From positions 5,704,001 to 5,768,000 of the forward strand of contig NGZR01000003.1 of NCBI GenBank assembly GCA_002197995.1: 64,000 nucleotides of DNA. The letters run 5' to 3'. This DNA comes from Gaeumannomyces sp. JS-464. Taxonomy: Eukaryota; Ascomycota; Sordariomycetes; Magnaporthales; Magnaporthaceae. Both the position numbers and the translations under genes were made by a program. This document shows, in pieces, positions 46,300-58,200 of the stretch (the stretch's first letter is position 1; every line of letters begins with the position of its first letter). The notes below the pieces were generated by a model. It saw nothing but the letters and a program-made list of their open reading frames with translations. It was not told the DNA's origin and made no database searches.

Positions 46300-46620
46300 C
46301 TTGCTAATCGAAAAGAACGAAAGGAACCACAAAGGGTTCGAAATGCGAGGCAACCTAGCGAGCCGCTTAGTCGGCCTCCTCCCGCTCGATACGCTTTAAT
46401 TCCTCCACCGCGTCGATGCCGCGCCGAATCGCGCGCATTTTTTTTAACAAACCAGTTTTTTTTTATTTCCGCAAACGCTCGAGCTTATTATCCAAAGCAC
46501 GCCGCTTTACTTTTATAGCCTCGACTTTTGCTTCCAATCGCTAGTACTGCAAGCCGATAAAACGAAACTGCTTAAGCGAGGGCCCTAAAATGTTACAACC
46601 GAAACGGTTGCTATTAAAGC
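46300..46620 (-). pseudogene. Antisense coiled-coil frame at the G2 3' end
   Basis: The minus strand reads about 100 codons, 'RLEAKVEAIKVKRRALDNKL', 'ERLRK', stop, 'KKTGLLKKMRAIRRGIDAV', 'EELKRIEREEAD', stop, interrupted only by TAA or TAG. The heptad-like Leu/Ile pattern with dense charge suggests a coiled coil. This part is richer in GC than its surroundings. It lies between the chromodomain and the right LTR in opposite orientation to pol, so it is not a gag-pol domain. Function unknown. Confidence 0.5.
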
Positions 46621-46921
46621 ATTCCACATACTGAAAGGAATCCTAAGGAAAGGCTTTACAATTTTCGCGCTTTAAACCTTCGAAGTAAAAAAAGCAAAAA
46701 GGCATTTCGATAGCAAAAAAAACGATTTAAACGAGCAGGTTTTTACGCTAAAGGGTTTTCTTCGCAAAAAGGCGTTTTCGTACCCGGCCAAACATTTCGT
46801 TAATTAAAAAAAGGGAAAAGGAGTTGGTAAAAAAGGAAAGTACTTACCAATTAACGAAAAGCAAGGGGGGAAGGGAAAGGAAAAATAGCTAAAAGGATTT
46901 GGCTTAAAAAAAGGGACTTAA

Positions 46922-47383
46922 TGTTACGACCGAACATGCAAACCCCAAAGCCACAAGGTTACAAGCATAAAAAGGGTTTTAAGGGTGGTTTTACCCCACA
47001 CCAGGATATAGGGAGTTACGTAACCCGAAAAGTTACTTAAACAAGATTTTTAAATCTTTCGACAAATCCACAAATCCAAAAGATGGATTTTTGGATCTTT
47101 CGACAAATCCACAAATTTAAAAGATGGATTTTTGGATTTTTCGACAAATTTACAAATCCTAGGAATAAGGCAGCGTATATATAAAAATGGATTTCCTTTT
47201 GTTTTAGGTAGCTTTAACTAAAGCCAGGCATTAGTTAACCTAAGTTAGCTCCCAAGCATCCCCTAAAGCAAGCAATTAAATTAACCTTTTAAGTTACGTG
47301 TTCCCCTATCCACTAGCACCGGCGATACTGTTTTTACCACCCCCGAAGTGCCTTACTTTAAAAGCAAACCCCTAATTGTAACA
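46922..47383 (+). repeat. G2 right LTR
   Basis: 462 bp, TGTTACGACC to TTGTAACA, followed by the TCGTG duplication. It is less AT-rich than the left LTR at several paired sites (for example GGATCTTTCGACAAATCC). Confidence 0.9.
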
Positions 47384-47388
47384 TCGTG

Positions 47389-48314
47389 CTTCGTACACTA
47401 GTTTAATAAAAAGGTATTAGGATAGTACTTTTGAAAAATAAGTGGTTATAATACGCAAAAAACCTAGTAAAAGCCCTACGCGATTAAAGTACGATAGTAA
47501 AAAGGAATAATGCGTCGTTTCTAAACTTATAAAATCCGAAAAAAATAATGTTATCGCTCGAATTGCATACGAACTTAAAAAAGCAAATATCGTAAAAGGT
47601 AGCCGAAACTTAAAGTTAAAAAACGAAACGCTATTAAATGAAAACGAAAGCGAAAAAAAAGCTTTTTAAACATTAATAACAGGATCGATCGCGAATTGTT
47701 AAGCTAAATTTACTTGGTAAAAGTTTAAAAAAAAGGATTAAAGCTTATACAATTAACCCCGGCGTTTAATATCGGCAAAACTTACATTTCGGTTAAATTA
47801 TTAAAAAAAAACCGATGGTTAAAAATTAGCTTAAACTTATTAAAGGAATTATACATAAAACCGGCTTTTGGAAATAACGGTTAATTTTTAAATTGGTTTC
47901 GAAACGATTAAACCGTTACGTATTACGGAAAATCGTACGACGATGGATTTAAAAAGGGTTTGCAACAAGTTAAAACGCATCCATTAGATTATTTAAACTT
48001 ATACGTCGAATTAACAAAATATATCGAGCTTTTTTAAGCAAAATGCACGTAAAACAAATGCTAATAGCACTTAGCGGCTAAGTTAAAAAGCGATTTCTTT
48101 CTCGAAAAGAAAAAGGAAAGGCCGGTTAAGCATTTAAAAAAAAATTAGCAGCTTTTAAAATGGAAAATCCAGTTAATAAATTATTAATAGTTCGTAATAA
48201 CCTTTGCACTTTTACCAGCGTATTTTATAATATGTATATTAAAACTTTTAATATACTATTTTACGGGAAGCTAAAATGCAAAATGGATATGGAAAAAAAG
48301 CACGGGTTTAAACT
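47389..48314 (+). pseudogene. G1 gag-protease spacer, resumed after G2
   Basis: Matches the G2 segment after its zinc knuckle (CACTAGTTTAATAAAAAGGTA near 47,396, and the CTTTTTTAAGCAAAATGCA stretch near 48,030). No domain of its own is recognisable. It ends where the copia LTR begins. Confidence 0.6.
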
Positions 48315-48600
48315 TGTTAAAAGGAATTAATGTATTTAGCTAAAGTTAAATGCATAAACCTTACTTACCCCGCACTACTTACTTTATATTACCTACTTTA
48401 TACTTTGTGGATTTATGCACAAAGTCGGCTTACAACGTGCTACAACGCTTAAATTAGCCGTTGTAAAGCTACCTAATTCACCTACTTTGCACACGCCGAA
48501 GCAAGGGTGAAAAACGCACAAGTTAAATTTAAAAGCCCAACGCAAAAATGGCTTTAATAGCCGTGGGTCGATTTTTTAATTTCCTTATACAAAATAATTT
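48315..48600 (+). repeat. Copia 5' LTR, start
   Basis: The first 61 bp match 58,328-58,388. The right boundary is not visible because of the inserted inverted repeat; the sequence to about 48,600 is presumed LTR. Confidence 0.65.
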
Positions 48601-48649
48601 TTCGGAAAATCGCGTGCGGCACTAAAACCCTTTTGGGCGGGGGGCCCGC

Positions 48650-48805
48650 GAAAAAGAGAAAAAAAAAGTATATTTAACGTTAGCTAGTCGGGATTTACCA
48701 ATCCCTGCCTCCCAAAAAGCATATAACGTGCTAACGCTACCTAAGCTTAACACGAGGCTATATGTTACTATCGAGGCGGCTAACAAATTAAACCATAAGG
48801 CAAGC

Positions 48806-48837
<32 letters not shown>

Positions 48838-51262
48838 GCCTACCCAAGGCACACGGTTTTTAAGCCGCATTTCGGCGCTCCTTGTTAGTAAGCGGGCAAT
48901 CGGCAAAAAGGCGAATAAACGCCGGGGCGCTATAAGCGCTGCTATTAATAGTAAAAAAAAGCAATCGGCCGGCAAAGTGCCGGGAAAGTGCAAAGCCGGG
49001 TGTAAGCGGAAAGGATCGCAACGGTCCCCCTAAGCCCGGCCGAAAAAAAGCAAATTTAAAAGCTGAAAAGCTTAATTCCAACCTTATATGCTCCTTATAT
49101 GTTTATCGCGTGTTAACGATACGCTGCGCGGTTTGCCAATCGTAAAACGATCGAAGCCGTGCACGATACGGGTAACAAACAAAACCGCTTAGGATTTTAA
49201 AAATCTTACGCGTGCGTGCTTATGCAGCAGGCCAAACTTGCGCCGTGCGTGTCGTAAGTGCGGTCGACGAGGAGGAATCGCGTGGATGGTAGGGACGAGG
49301 AGTTCCGAAAATAGCGGGGGACGGCGGCGGCCGGGCCGGCTATTCGTCCAATATGTTTTAATTGCTTGCCGGCTTGCAATCTTTTTATGCGTTTCGAATC
49401 GTTCGGCTCGTAGGTTCGCGAGGCGAGGGCGATGGAAGTTAAAAAGCGGTTTGGTAATGCGCGGAAGTTGGAGCAATCCGATTATCGAAAGTTTTAGCGC
49501 GCGCGAAGCGCGCTTTAGGCGATAAAGTGCAAGCTTTCTTATTAACTGGCAATAGGCACCCCGAACTTTTGCTAGCCTACTTTTTTTGCTTTTTTAGCCC
49601 AGTTGCGTTACCGACGTCGTTGTTAAAAAAAGTTAAAAAACGCGGGTCGAACAAAGCCAAATGGCTTGTTAAACCTTGTTATGCAGCCGGTTTATTTTTA
49701 ATAGCTTTAATATTAAAATGGCCGGGCTTTTTTAACGGTTATAAATAATAAGTCCAGTAGGAAGAATTTTTCGGGGGAAAGTGCGGGGGGCCCGCGGAAT
49801 CGATATTAAAAGGTATATAAAAAAGGCGATTATTAACGCCTTTTTTATAATATAAACCTGTACCACTTAGTAAGCTTAAAGCACCTTTTTTTAAAAAATT
49901 CTTTTTAACGAACCTATTATTAATAGCCGTTAAAATAGCCCGGCCATTTTTGGTACTAATTTTACCAAAATAAGTCGGAAACGTTATATAAGCGCTAACA
50001 AGCCAATTGGCTTTATTTTACCCGCGTTCGCCGGCGTTTTTTTAATAACGACAACGACGACGCAATTAGGCTAAAAGTGCAAAAAAAGTAAACTGGTAAA
50101 GGTTCGAAGTGCTTATTACCAGCTAATAGGAAAGCTTGCACCTTTTACAGCCTAAAGCGCGTTTCGCGCGCGCCGAAACCTTCGATAATCGGATTACTTT
50201 AACTTCCGCGTATTACTAAGCTAACCGCCTTTCAATTTCCTTTTTGCTTTCGCTTCGCGCATTAAACCGAAACGATTTCGAAATGCATAAAAAAACTGCA
50301 AACCGGCAAACAGTTAAAATATATTAAACGAATAGCCGGCCCGGCCGCCGCCGTCCCCCGCTATATACGCGACCCTTTCGGTCGTACATATACGCGATTC
50401 CTTTTCGGTCGACCGTATTTTAACGATACGCACGGCGCAAAATTAGCTTATTTAAGCTTTTGTTTAAGCACGCACGTGCAAAATTGGTTTAACGCTCGCG
50501 CTTTGTTTATTACCACGCGGTAGCTATACTAAGGTATAAGTGGTATCGCACGCGCAAAATCTTGCCGCGGTTTTGTTTGCTAACGTAACCGTAAAAGCAC
50601 GACCTATACCACGTTAGCAAACCGCGCAGCCTACCGTTTAATACGTGATATAAAAAGCACGCCGGGCTGGGAATGGCATTAGCCCGGCCGCCAGCGTCCC
50701 CCCGCTATTTTCGCGACTTTTCCTAAGTCGATTATACGTATTTACGATACCTATTAATACGCACTTACAAAGCCTATCGTTAATACGCGTTTAAACATAT
50801 AAAAAGCATATAAGGTTGGAATTAAACCTTTTAGCCTTCGAATTTTTTTTTTCGGCCAGGCTTAAAAGGGGACTATTGTAATCCTTTCCGCTTACACCCG
50901 GCCCTACTTTTTTTCCAGCACTTTGCCGGCCGACTGCGTTTTTTACCACCCGCGGCGCTTATTACGCCGCCCGCAGCGCTTACAGCGCTTTAGCGTATAT
51001 TCGCCTTTTTGCCGATTGCCCGCTTATTAATAAAGAGCGCCGGAATGCGGCCGGAACTCCGTGTGCCTTAGGTAGGCCTTCCTTTTTTTTTTTTTTTTTT
51101 TTTATGCTGGCTTGCTCTATGGTTTAATTTGTTAGCCGCCTCGATAGCAATATATAGCCTCGTGTTAAGCTTAAGTAGCGCTAGCACGTTATATGCCTTT
51201 TGGAAGGCAAAAACTGGTAAATCCCGACTAGCTAACGTTAAATATACTCTTTTTCTCTCTTT
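48650..51262. repeat. Large imperfect inverted repeat, arms about 1.1 and 1.35 kb
   Basis: The left arm (about 48,650-49,752) is the reverse complement of the right arm (about 49,915-51,262). Paired landmarks: GTATATTTAACGTTAGCTAG at 48,667 against its complement near 51,250; an A28 run at 48,810-48,837 against T21 at 51,083-51,103; and ATGGCCGGGCT near 49,720 against its complement near 49,945. The right arm is longer because a GCCGTCCCCCGCTAT-like block occurs twice (about 50,345-50,370 and 50,695-50,715). The arms are GC-richer than their flanks. A plus-strand frame in the left arm ('LASRDLPIPASQKAYNVL', 'IEAANKLNHKASQQ') recurs on the minus strand in the right arm with synonymous-looking changes, so the unit once coded for something I cannot name. 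Confidence 0.8.
49816..49849. repeat. Perfect 13-bp stem hairpin between the inverted-repeat arms
   Basis: TATAAAAAAGGCG, an 8-base loop, then CGCCTTTTTTATA. It is followed by a T-rich stretch and lies in the short spacer between the two arms. Confidence 0.85.
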
Positions 51263-52977
51263 TTTTAAGCTTAAAACCCTGCCAGCATTACTTGTAGTGC
51301 TTAACAAAACCCGTATTAACTAAACGTAATCCTGTTAGTTATTGTAATTAGCGTAAGCACGCCCCAATTAAAACCTTATATTTTTACAAGTTATAAGCCT
51401 AGGAAATCTAGTAGCTGGCAAAAGATCGTAGCTTATCGAGTGCTAAATTAAACCTTAATTAAAACCTTGCGATCGCGAAATCGCGCGACCGATTAAGCGC
51501 TAAATGCATTAAACTTGTGCATTAATTAAGCCTTATAACTTTTGGTTTAAAGCGTTGTTTAATTGAAATTACGACCGTAACTTTTGTTACGAGTTAAAGC
51601 GGATCGGGGGAATTAAAAGCATTAAATCCTAATAGTTAAAAAGTGGCAACACTTATTAATAAGCGCTAAAAAGCGCTAATACCGAAGCTTATTAGCGCTA
51701 CGAAGCACTTTATAAGTACTTTCGAAAACTTAAGCGGCGCTAAGGTAGCGCCTAATTAAATTACCTAAAAGGGTGCCAAAGGGCACCCAAATTGCAAAAG
51801 GGGCAATTAGCGTTTAAAAGCGCTATATAAATACCTAAGTTTATGTTTTAAAGTGCAACGTAAAAGGTGGCTTAGCTATTAAAAGCGCTGTACGTTAAAA
51901 AGTTACTAGCGCTGTTAGTTCCCTTTTAAACCGCTTTTCGAAATGCAAAAACGGGGTTTGCAATGCTAAAAAAAGCTTTTAATTAATTCCCTTTTAGCTT
52001 ACCTTCGAGTGCTAAAACGAGGTTTGTTAATTACGTACTTTTAATAAATAACGCTTTATTTGAGGTACTTTTAAAGGCAACAAATAAAGGGTTTTTCACT
52101 GTGCATAAATACTAAACCGCTTGTAAAAGCCGCTTACCAACCTATTAAGTTCCTTAATTGCGGGGTAACGTTACGCAAATTTTTATGCAGCTTAATAAAA
52201 GCTACACCTCGGTTAAAGCAGTTTATAACCTACTTTATAGCGTACCCTCGCGGTAAAAACACTAAAGCGGCTAATGTGCACGTTTAAACGAGCCTATTGG
52301 TTTAGTTAGTATAGTAATGCTTTAATACCTAAAAGAACGCTAAATAGCTACACTTTAAAATCCTTATTAAAATACGTAAAGTTGGATTAAAAAGCTTAAA
52401 GCTAGCCTAACTATTACGGTGCAGTCGTTTTTTAATAAGGACTTCGCACGGTTGTAACCCCAGCTATAACAACGTTCCTCTTTTGCCTTCGTAGTGCACG
52501 TGGATTAACCTTAGTCTTGTCCCGTAACATTAACTTTAAGTTGATTTACTAATAGTTGTAAAAAAGCCTTACTATTATAAAGCTTTGTTAGCTTTGGCAA
52601 TTACCTTGTAACTTTTACCTTATAACGAGTACTTTTTACCGGTTTATTTCGTAACAGTTACTTTGTAATAAATACGTTATATAAGTAAATTATATAAGTT
52701 ATTTATAAGGTTATTTATAACTGCAAAAAAGCTTTAAAGCTTTGTAAACTTTAAGCTAATTACGTTAAAATAACTGCTAAATAAAACTTTAAACGTTTGG
52801 CCCCTTTTAGGTTAATTAAAGCAAAACAACTGTATAAAGCATTAAAAAACGGTAACTTTTAAGCATTTACGCAGTATATTTGTTGCTTTTGTAAATTGTT
52901 TTTTTAGTATTACAATATACGGAATAACTGCAAAATTAACTGCTATTAGTTACTTTTTAAGTATTATAAGCAAATAT
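51263..52977. other. Unassigned sequence between the inverted repeat and copia gag
   Basis: No coding domain. From about 51,640 to 51,930 the hexamer palindrome AGCGCT recurs at least five times, and a 7-bp stem hairpin GGGTGCC/GGCACCC lies at 51,771-51,788. From about 52,540 to 52,977 the sequence is AT-rich with TATATAAG-like motifs and should contain the rest of the copia LTR and its leader, but the LTR end could not be fixed. Confidence 0.45.
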
Positions 52978-54330
52978 GCAAAATAACTTAAACGACAGTA
53001 CTAATAATTCGGGGATAACCACGCTGGAACAACTTATTAATTAGGTTAAAACGCAAGCAAATAAAATTGGTGTACTTATTAAATTAATAGCTAAAATTAA
53101 AAAGCAAAATGCAAAGCTATTAGCGCTATTAAAAGCATTTGGGGGTTAAAAAAAGGCAATTAGGGATATACTTACCCCGCCGGCATTATTGGTACCACCG
53201 GCACCACCGGTACCGCCGGCACCACCGGTTTTAAAACAACCAAATGCATTTAAAAACGCTAAAAACTTTGTAAATTTTAATAGTGAAAACATTATTTTAC
53301 CACCTGCTCCGGGCATTTTCACTTATAATAATCCTATAATAAAAAAGTTGTTTAAAAAGGTATATTTTTTTCCAAAAACTTTAAAGCTACGAGGGGCTTT
53401 TAACTACGTTAAATGAAAATATACGCTGGTATTATAATTTACCGTAATAGCTATATTAAAGTTTACAAATAACCCAAAACTCGTTATAAACATTTTTATT
53501 AAAAATTAAGCTTTAATTTTACTATTTTTTAAAATTAGCTGTAATAAAAAAACATTTTATACTATTACGTGGAAAACGAATCCGACTTTAGCGTTTATCG
53601 CTTTAAAAGATAGTTATTTCCTAACGCTTAAAATTTAAAAAAATGCGTTTTATAAAGAGTTTTATTCTTTAAATTTCGCTAAATTTAAAAAGTTTATTAG
53701 CTAGTTTAACTCCATTTTAATTTTTTGCTAATTAAGCTTTGTAATAGCTATATGTAATTAAATGCTATTAATATTAAAAATTAATACTTAAAAGCTTTGG
53801 AAGGTGCATTTTTTAATAGGCCGAAAGGTTTCGAAGCATTATTTGTAATGCTAATGCTTTAAAGCAGTTAACCGAAAGCATTAATTTGCAGTATTTAATA
53901 GCGGATTTGCTCGTTAAAATAAATAACTTTATTTTTACAACGTATAAATAGGCTGCTAGTTATTAAGCTTAAAAGTAAAAGAAACTATTAAATACAAAAA
54001 GCTAAAATAGCTTTTTTAAATTTAATAAATTTAAAAAAAAGGTAAAAACGGTAACAAATCTTCCGATAAAAAAGAACTTTTTTATAGCGTTAAATTATAA
54101 CCTTTTTTTAAAGGCTGTTAGCGAATTTTACCCTTTTGGGAAGGTTTTAAAAAGTAACGCTACAATTAGCGGTACAGTGGATTTGGGGTTATTTAATAAA
54201 TAAAATAGTAGTAACTTTTCGGATTTTAAATTTAATTTAAAAGCTTTAACTATTTGTAATTTACCGGTTATAATACATTACAAGTGCTGTAAACATTTTA
54301 ATAGTAAAAGCAAATATGTTAAAAATTAAC
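52978..54330 (+). pseudogene. Copia gag remnant
   Basis: ATG 52,978 opens a frame 'MQNNLNDSTNNSGITTLEQL', followed by a Pro-rich stretch from a 9-bp minisatellite (53,191-53,226) and 'TYNNPIIKKLFKKVYFF'. It becomes stop-rich downstream. Confidence 0.6.
53191..53226. repeat. 9-bp minisatellite in copia gag
   Basis: Four units of GGTACCACC/GGCACCACC type, encoding alternating V-P-P and A-P-P. Confidence 0.85.
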
Positions 54331-54349
54331 GCGCTTTTAATGCGTTTAT

Positions 54350-54600
54350 ATTATATAATACAGGGAGTACAAATTACATTTTTAACTTTAAAGAGCATTT
54401 TACTACTTTTAGCACTAAATGCGAAATAGTAATAAAAACGGGTGGCGGCCCCGTAATTTTTAAAAGTATTAGCATTATTAAATTAACAGTTCGGCGCTTT
54501 AATAAACTTAATAATTTCGAAATTATAACTTTTAACTAAGTGTTATATATTCCCGATTTCGATATTAATATTATTAGTAGTTTATAACACTATTAGTTAA
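54350..54600 (+). pseudogene. Copia aspartic protease remnant
   Basis: Reads 'YNTGSTNYIFNFKEHF' (54,350-54,402), where the catalytic D-T-G-S has become N-T-G-S by a G-to-A change. The C-terminal 'VLYIPDFDINIISSL' (54,540-54,585) is characteristic of copia proteases. Confidence 0.8.
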
Positions 54601-55199
54601 GCGGAATTTTTATTAAATAATGCTTATATAACTTAAATCGCAAATGCTAAAACGTTTTAAATCCAGTTAAATATGGCTTTTTTTAACGTTAAAAGGCATA
54701 TACTGTTTAATATTCGCAAAAGGTTTTACTATAGTTTAAGTTTTAACCAAGCCGCATAGCGAGTAACTTTCGTAATTAACGTTAAATTTAATAACGTTTT
54801 TTTTGTAAACTAGGAAAAATATGCTCGTTTTAATTTTAATTTAAAAGAAAATATAAATTAAACTGAAAAGCTACTTTATATTAAAGGTAAAACTACCTCG
54901 TATTATAAAAAAAATTAGCTTTAAAAGGTTATAAGCTTAAGTTTAATGTAAAAAGTTTTAAAAACTCCCGTGTAATTAAGCTTTGTAAGTTTAAAAAACC
55001 ATTAAATAAGTTTATTAAAAAGCTTATTCCAAAGGATATTACTTTACCAAAATAAAGGATTTTTTATGCAAAAAATCCGTTGTTAAAGTTTCTTACAATA
55101 AGTGAAGTACAAACGGCCCTTTTTATTAATATTACCTTTAAAAGCCTTTGAAAGTTTACCGACGGATAAGTAAGCGCTAAAAGTGATGTAATAAAAAGG

Positions 55200-56200
55200 T
55201 GTAACGAAAAATTAGCTTTTAAAGCGTTAATTTAGCATTGCAAATTAGGGCATTTAGGATTAGCTTTGCTAAAAAACACCGTTAAAATTACCTTTGGTTT
55301 TTTTAACTTCGATAAAGTACAAAAGTTGCAATGCGTAACATGTGTTAAAACCGTAGCGGTGTGGAAAACTAAAAAAAGGCTATTACTTTTTCCGGATAAT
55401 GTTTTAAGTTTTATCGAAAAGGATATAATTACTTTATTTTTAACGCTATATAATAAAAAACCCGTAATCCTTATACTTATTAATCGAAAATTAAAATTCC
55501 AGTAAACTTTTTAACTATCAAATAAGCAAAGCCTAATATTGTACTCCGCTATTAAGTTTTTTTTTTAAAGCATTAAAAGCAAAGTACGGGCGTTACTTTA
55601 TAAAGCTTTTTTTTAATAATGGAAAAAAGGTAAATACGGCGCTAAAAACTTAGTTTAAACGCAAAAGCACAGCATTCGATTCGTCGAACCCCTATAACCA
55701 CGGTTAAAATGGCTTATCGGAACGCACTGTTTAGGTAATTTTAAATAGGTTTAAAGTTATAATTAACGCGGTTAACTTGCCGTTTTATTTGTAGTGTTAC
55801 GTTTTACTTTTAATGGTTAAATTAATAAACGTTACGGCGGTTACTAATAAGGAAGTTAGCTTTTACTAAAAGTTTTATAACGAAATAAAACCGGGTTTTC
55901 TTTATAAGCCTAATTTAAACCATTATCGGGTAATTAGTACTTACGCGAAAGCTTTAATTCTTTTAAAACATAAGGTAAAATTAAAAAAATTAGCTATTAA
56001 AAAAACCCGTTAAGCTTTTTAAAGCTTTAAGCAAAACTATTGTACTTATATATGCGTTTAACCGTAAAGCAGTATATAAAACCTCGATTATTAAAATATT
56101 AAAAAAGGTAATAGTAGAAAATCTCGTTTTAAAAAAGGAAAGGATTTTAAAAAGGGTTACTATTAAAACCCTTGCTAAAAAAGGCATTAAAACAGCTAGA
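55200..56200 (+). pseudogene. Copia pre-integrase and integrase remnant
   Basis: A pre-integrase block 'HCKLGHLGLALLKNTVKI' near 55,240-55,290 leads to 'LQCVTCVK' (zinc-finger cysteines) and 'KPVILILINRKLKFQ' (start of the integrase core, 55,455-55,503). 'NPYNHG' and 'NGLSERTV' near 55,690-55,730 hold the last catalytic Glu region. An 80-codon piece (55,266-55,505) is still open. Confidence 0.85.
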
Positions 56201-56479
56201 GTTTTTAACCCGATAGCGATTTTAAAAGCGAAGTGAAAATCGATTTTTAAAAAAATTAAAAACTTACGAGTATTTTAGCGGCCCTGTTATTAAACCCTAT
56301 AAATAGGCCTTTTAAGCCTGTTTACTTTACTGTTTAACCTTTTAAAAGTATAACAATTACAGCGCTATTAACGCGTAAAATACCGGTAATTACAGTGGAT
56401 AAAATGCTTATTAAAAATAATTAAAAATATTTTAAAAAAAGCAGCCCCTAATCCAAACCAAATGGACGTCGATGAATTT

Positions 56480-57340
56480 GTTTAGTATATTTGCTATAAG
56501 GCAAAATAAGCAGTAAAAAAGAAAAAACCCATTAAAAACGGTAAACTTAACTTTTATAAAAAGGCTTTAAAAAGCTTTTATTAAAAAAAATGGTTAGCTG
56601 CTTTAAAGTTAAAATTCGAGCAGCTTTTACGTGCTAAAACTTTTAGTTTTTTACCAAAAGCTAAACTACCGAAAAGGCGAAAATTAATTACTTATCGACC
56701 GGTATTTAAGCTTAAAAAAGATAAAAAAATCGCTTTATAAAATATAAGGCTAGGTTAATTGTTAAAGGCTTTTTAGAAATAAAAGGGTTTAATTTCGTAA
56801 AAACTTTTGCTTTTATTAATATACCGCTTACCTGGCGTATTTTATTAGCTTTTGCTATTGTAAAAAACTAGGAAATCGAACAAATCGATTTTATTAAAGC
56901 ATTTTTTAACATTAACTTTAACGTAAATATTTACCTAAATATTTTAAAAGGTTTTAAAAAGTGGTTAGCTATTACAACTTTTAAAGTTAAAAAAATAGCA
57001 AAATAATTTAACTTTAAAACTATTAAAAAATAGGTAATTTTATTAAAAAAAGCATTGTATAATTTAAAACAAAAGTTTCGTAAATGGCAAAATAAGCTAA
57101 AAAAACCTATTAAAGTTAAAAAGGTTTATTTCGCTTATTTTTAATCCAGCGGTTTACTTTAACGCTAAAACAAAGCACTTTATTATTACTTTTGTAAATA
57201 ATTGCTTATTAATTAGGCCTAATATTAAATATATTAATACTTTTAAAAGTCGTTATATAAAATGTATGCATTAAAAAATCGCGGGTTTGCCACTTACTTT
57301 TTAGGTTTTAAATTATAAGGGATAAGTTTAAACGGCTTTT
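56480..57340 (+). pseudogene. Copia reverse transcriptase remnant
   Basis: Reads 'YKARLIVKGFLEIKGFNF'-like sequence near 56,740-56,800, 'EIEQIDFIKAFFNINFNVNI' near 56,873-56,932 and 'ALYNLKQKFRKWQNKL' near 57,054-57,100, the conserved blocks of copia RT. Stops are RIP-type. Confidence 0.85.
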
Positions 57341-57719
57341 TTAAATCCATTAAAGCTAATATATTAACGAAATGCTTTAAACGTTCGGGTTAAAAGCTTT
57401 TCGATTTATAAATATCTTTTTATAACCGGGCGTGTTTAAAAATATAAGCGAATTACCTGTAACTTTTGCTAAAATCAAATTGCTATAAAAGATTATAAGG
57501 ACCGTTATGTATTTAATGCTATTAACCCGCCCAAATATCGGTTTCGCTGTTTAGTGGATTTTACGCCACTTAATAACGCTTATTAATACGCATATTAACG
57601 TTGCTAAAAACCTGTTTAAATATTTAAGTAGCACTTGTAATATAACTATACGTTATAATTACAAAGCTAAATTAATTAAAACAAGCTTTATTAACTTTAA
57701 ACTATTAAGTAATTTGTTA

Positions 57720-58200
57720 AAATTAATTAATTTTAGCGATAGCAATTTTGCGGAAAATAGGGATTTATTTAAATCGATTTACGGCTATTTGTTTATAATT
57801 GCCGGAGGTTTTATTTGTTAGAAATGCAAAAAGGCTAGTATTATAACACTTAGCATTGTAAAAGTTAAAACCGACGTTTTAGCAAAAACCCTTCGAAAAG
57901 CGAAGTGGTTAAAATACCTGTTTACAAAGTTGCAAAGCTTTATAAATAGTCCTATTATAATTTTTAGTAATAATACCGGTTTTATTGGCAATACATATAA
58001 CTTAACTTTGCATTTTTAAATTAAACATACGTTATTAAAGTTCTATTTTGTTAAGGAAAAAGTTAATGCTAGCATTATTAAATAAAAGTGTATTAACATT
58101 AAAAATATACCCGTTAATAGCTTAATTAAACCGTTAACTTTTCCAAACCATTTAGCTTTTTTAAAGCTTTTAAATTTGCATTTAAAAGCTTAAGTTTTTA
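57720..58200 (+). pseudogene. Copia RNase H remnant
   Basis: Reads 'SDSNFAENRDLFKSIYGYLF' near 57,739-57,798, 'VLAKTLRKAKWLKYLFTKL' near 57,870-57,935 and 'VNASIIK' then 'CINIKNIPVNSLIKPLTFP' near 58,060-58,145, the end of copia pol, shortly before the purine tract and 3' LTR. Confidence 0.85.

Larger units (their letters stand above)
31517..47383 (+). mobile_element. G2: Ty3/gypsy element with both LTRs, split by LINE-A and LINE-B
   Basis: The LTRs at 31,517-31,979 and 46,922-47,383 (463 and 462 bp) are flanked by a perfect 5-bp duplication TCGTG (31,512-31,516 and 47,384-47,388). The left LTR begins TATTACGACC where the right has TGTTACGACC, a G-to-A change. After removing LINE-A and LINE-B and one copy of each duplication, the element is about 7.3 kb with gag, protease, RT, RNase H, integrase and chromodomain in order. 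It also carries a minus-strand coiled-coil frame just before the right LTR. Confidence 0.9.
22488..48314 (+). mobile_element. G1: outermost Ty3/gypsy element, broken by G4, G2 and copia
   Basis: The left LTR (22,488-22,975) is followed by a gypsy-type gag from about 23,011. Gag is interrupted at 23,923 by G4, resumes at 31,361 with the zinc-knuckle codons 'CFKCG', is interrupted again at 31,516 by G2, and resumes after 47,388. The last segment, to 48,314, matches the gag-protease spacer of G2 (shared CTTTTTTAAGCAAAATGCA near 48,030 and 39,945). The copia element then interrupts it; the remaining pol and the right LTR are not in the window. It is the oldest insertion by nesting. Its gag is more mutated than those of G2 and G3. 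Confidence 0.8.

Noticed and set aside
22488..47383. CRISPR-like arrays from the repeated 25-30-bp units in the LTRs (near 22,600, 31,650, 47,050 and 58,490).
   Set aside because: They are diverged tandem subrepeats inside LTRs, without regular unique spacers, in a eukaryotic genome.
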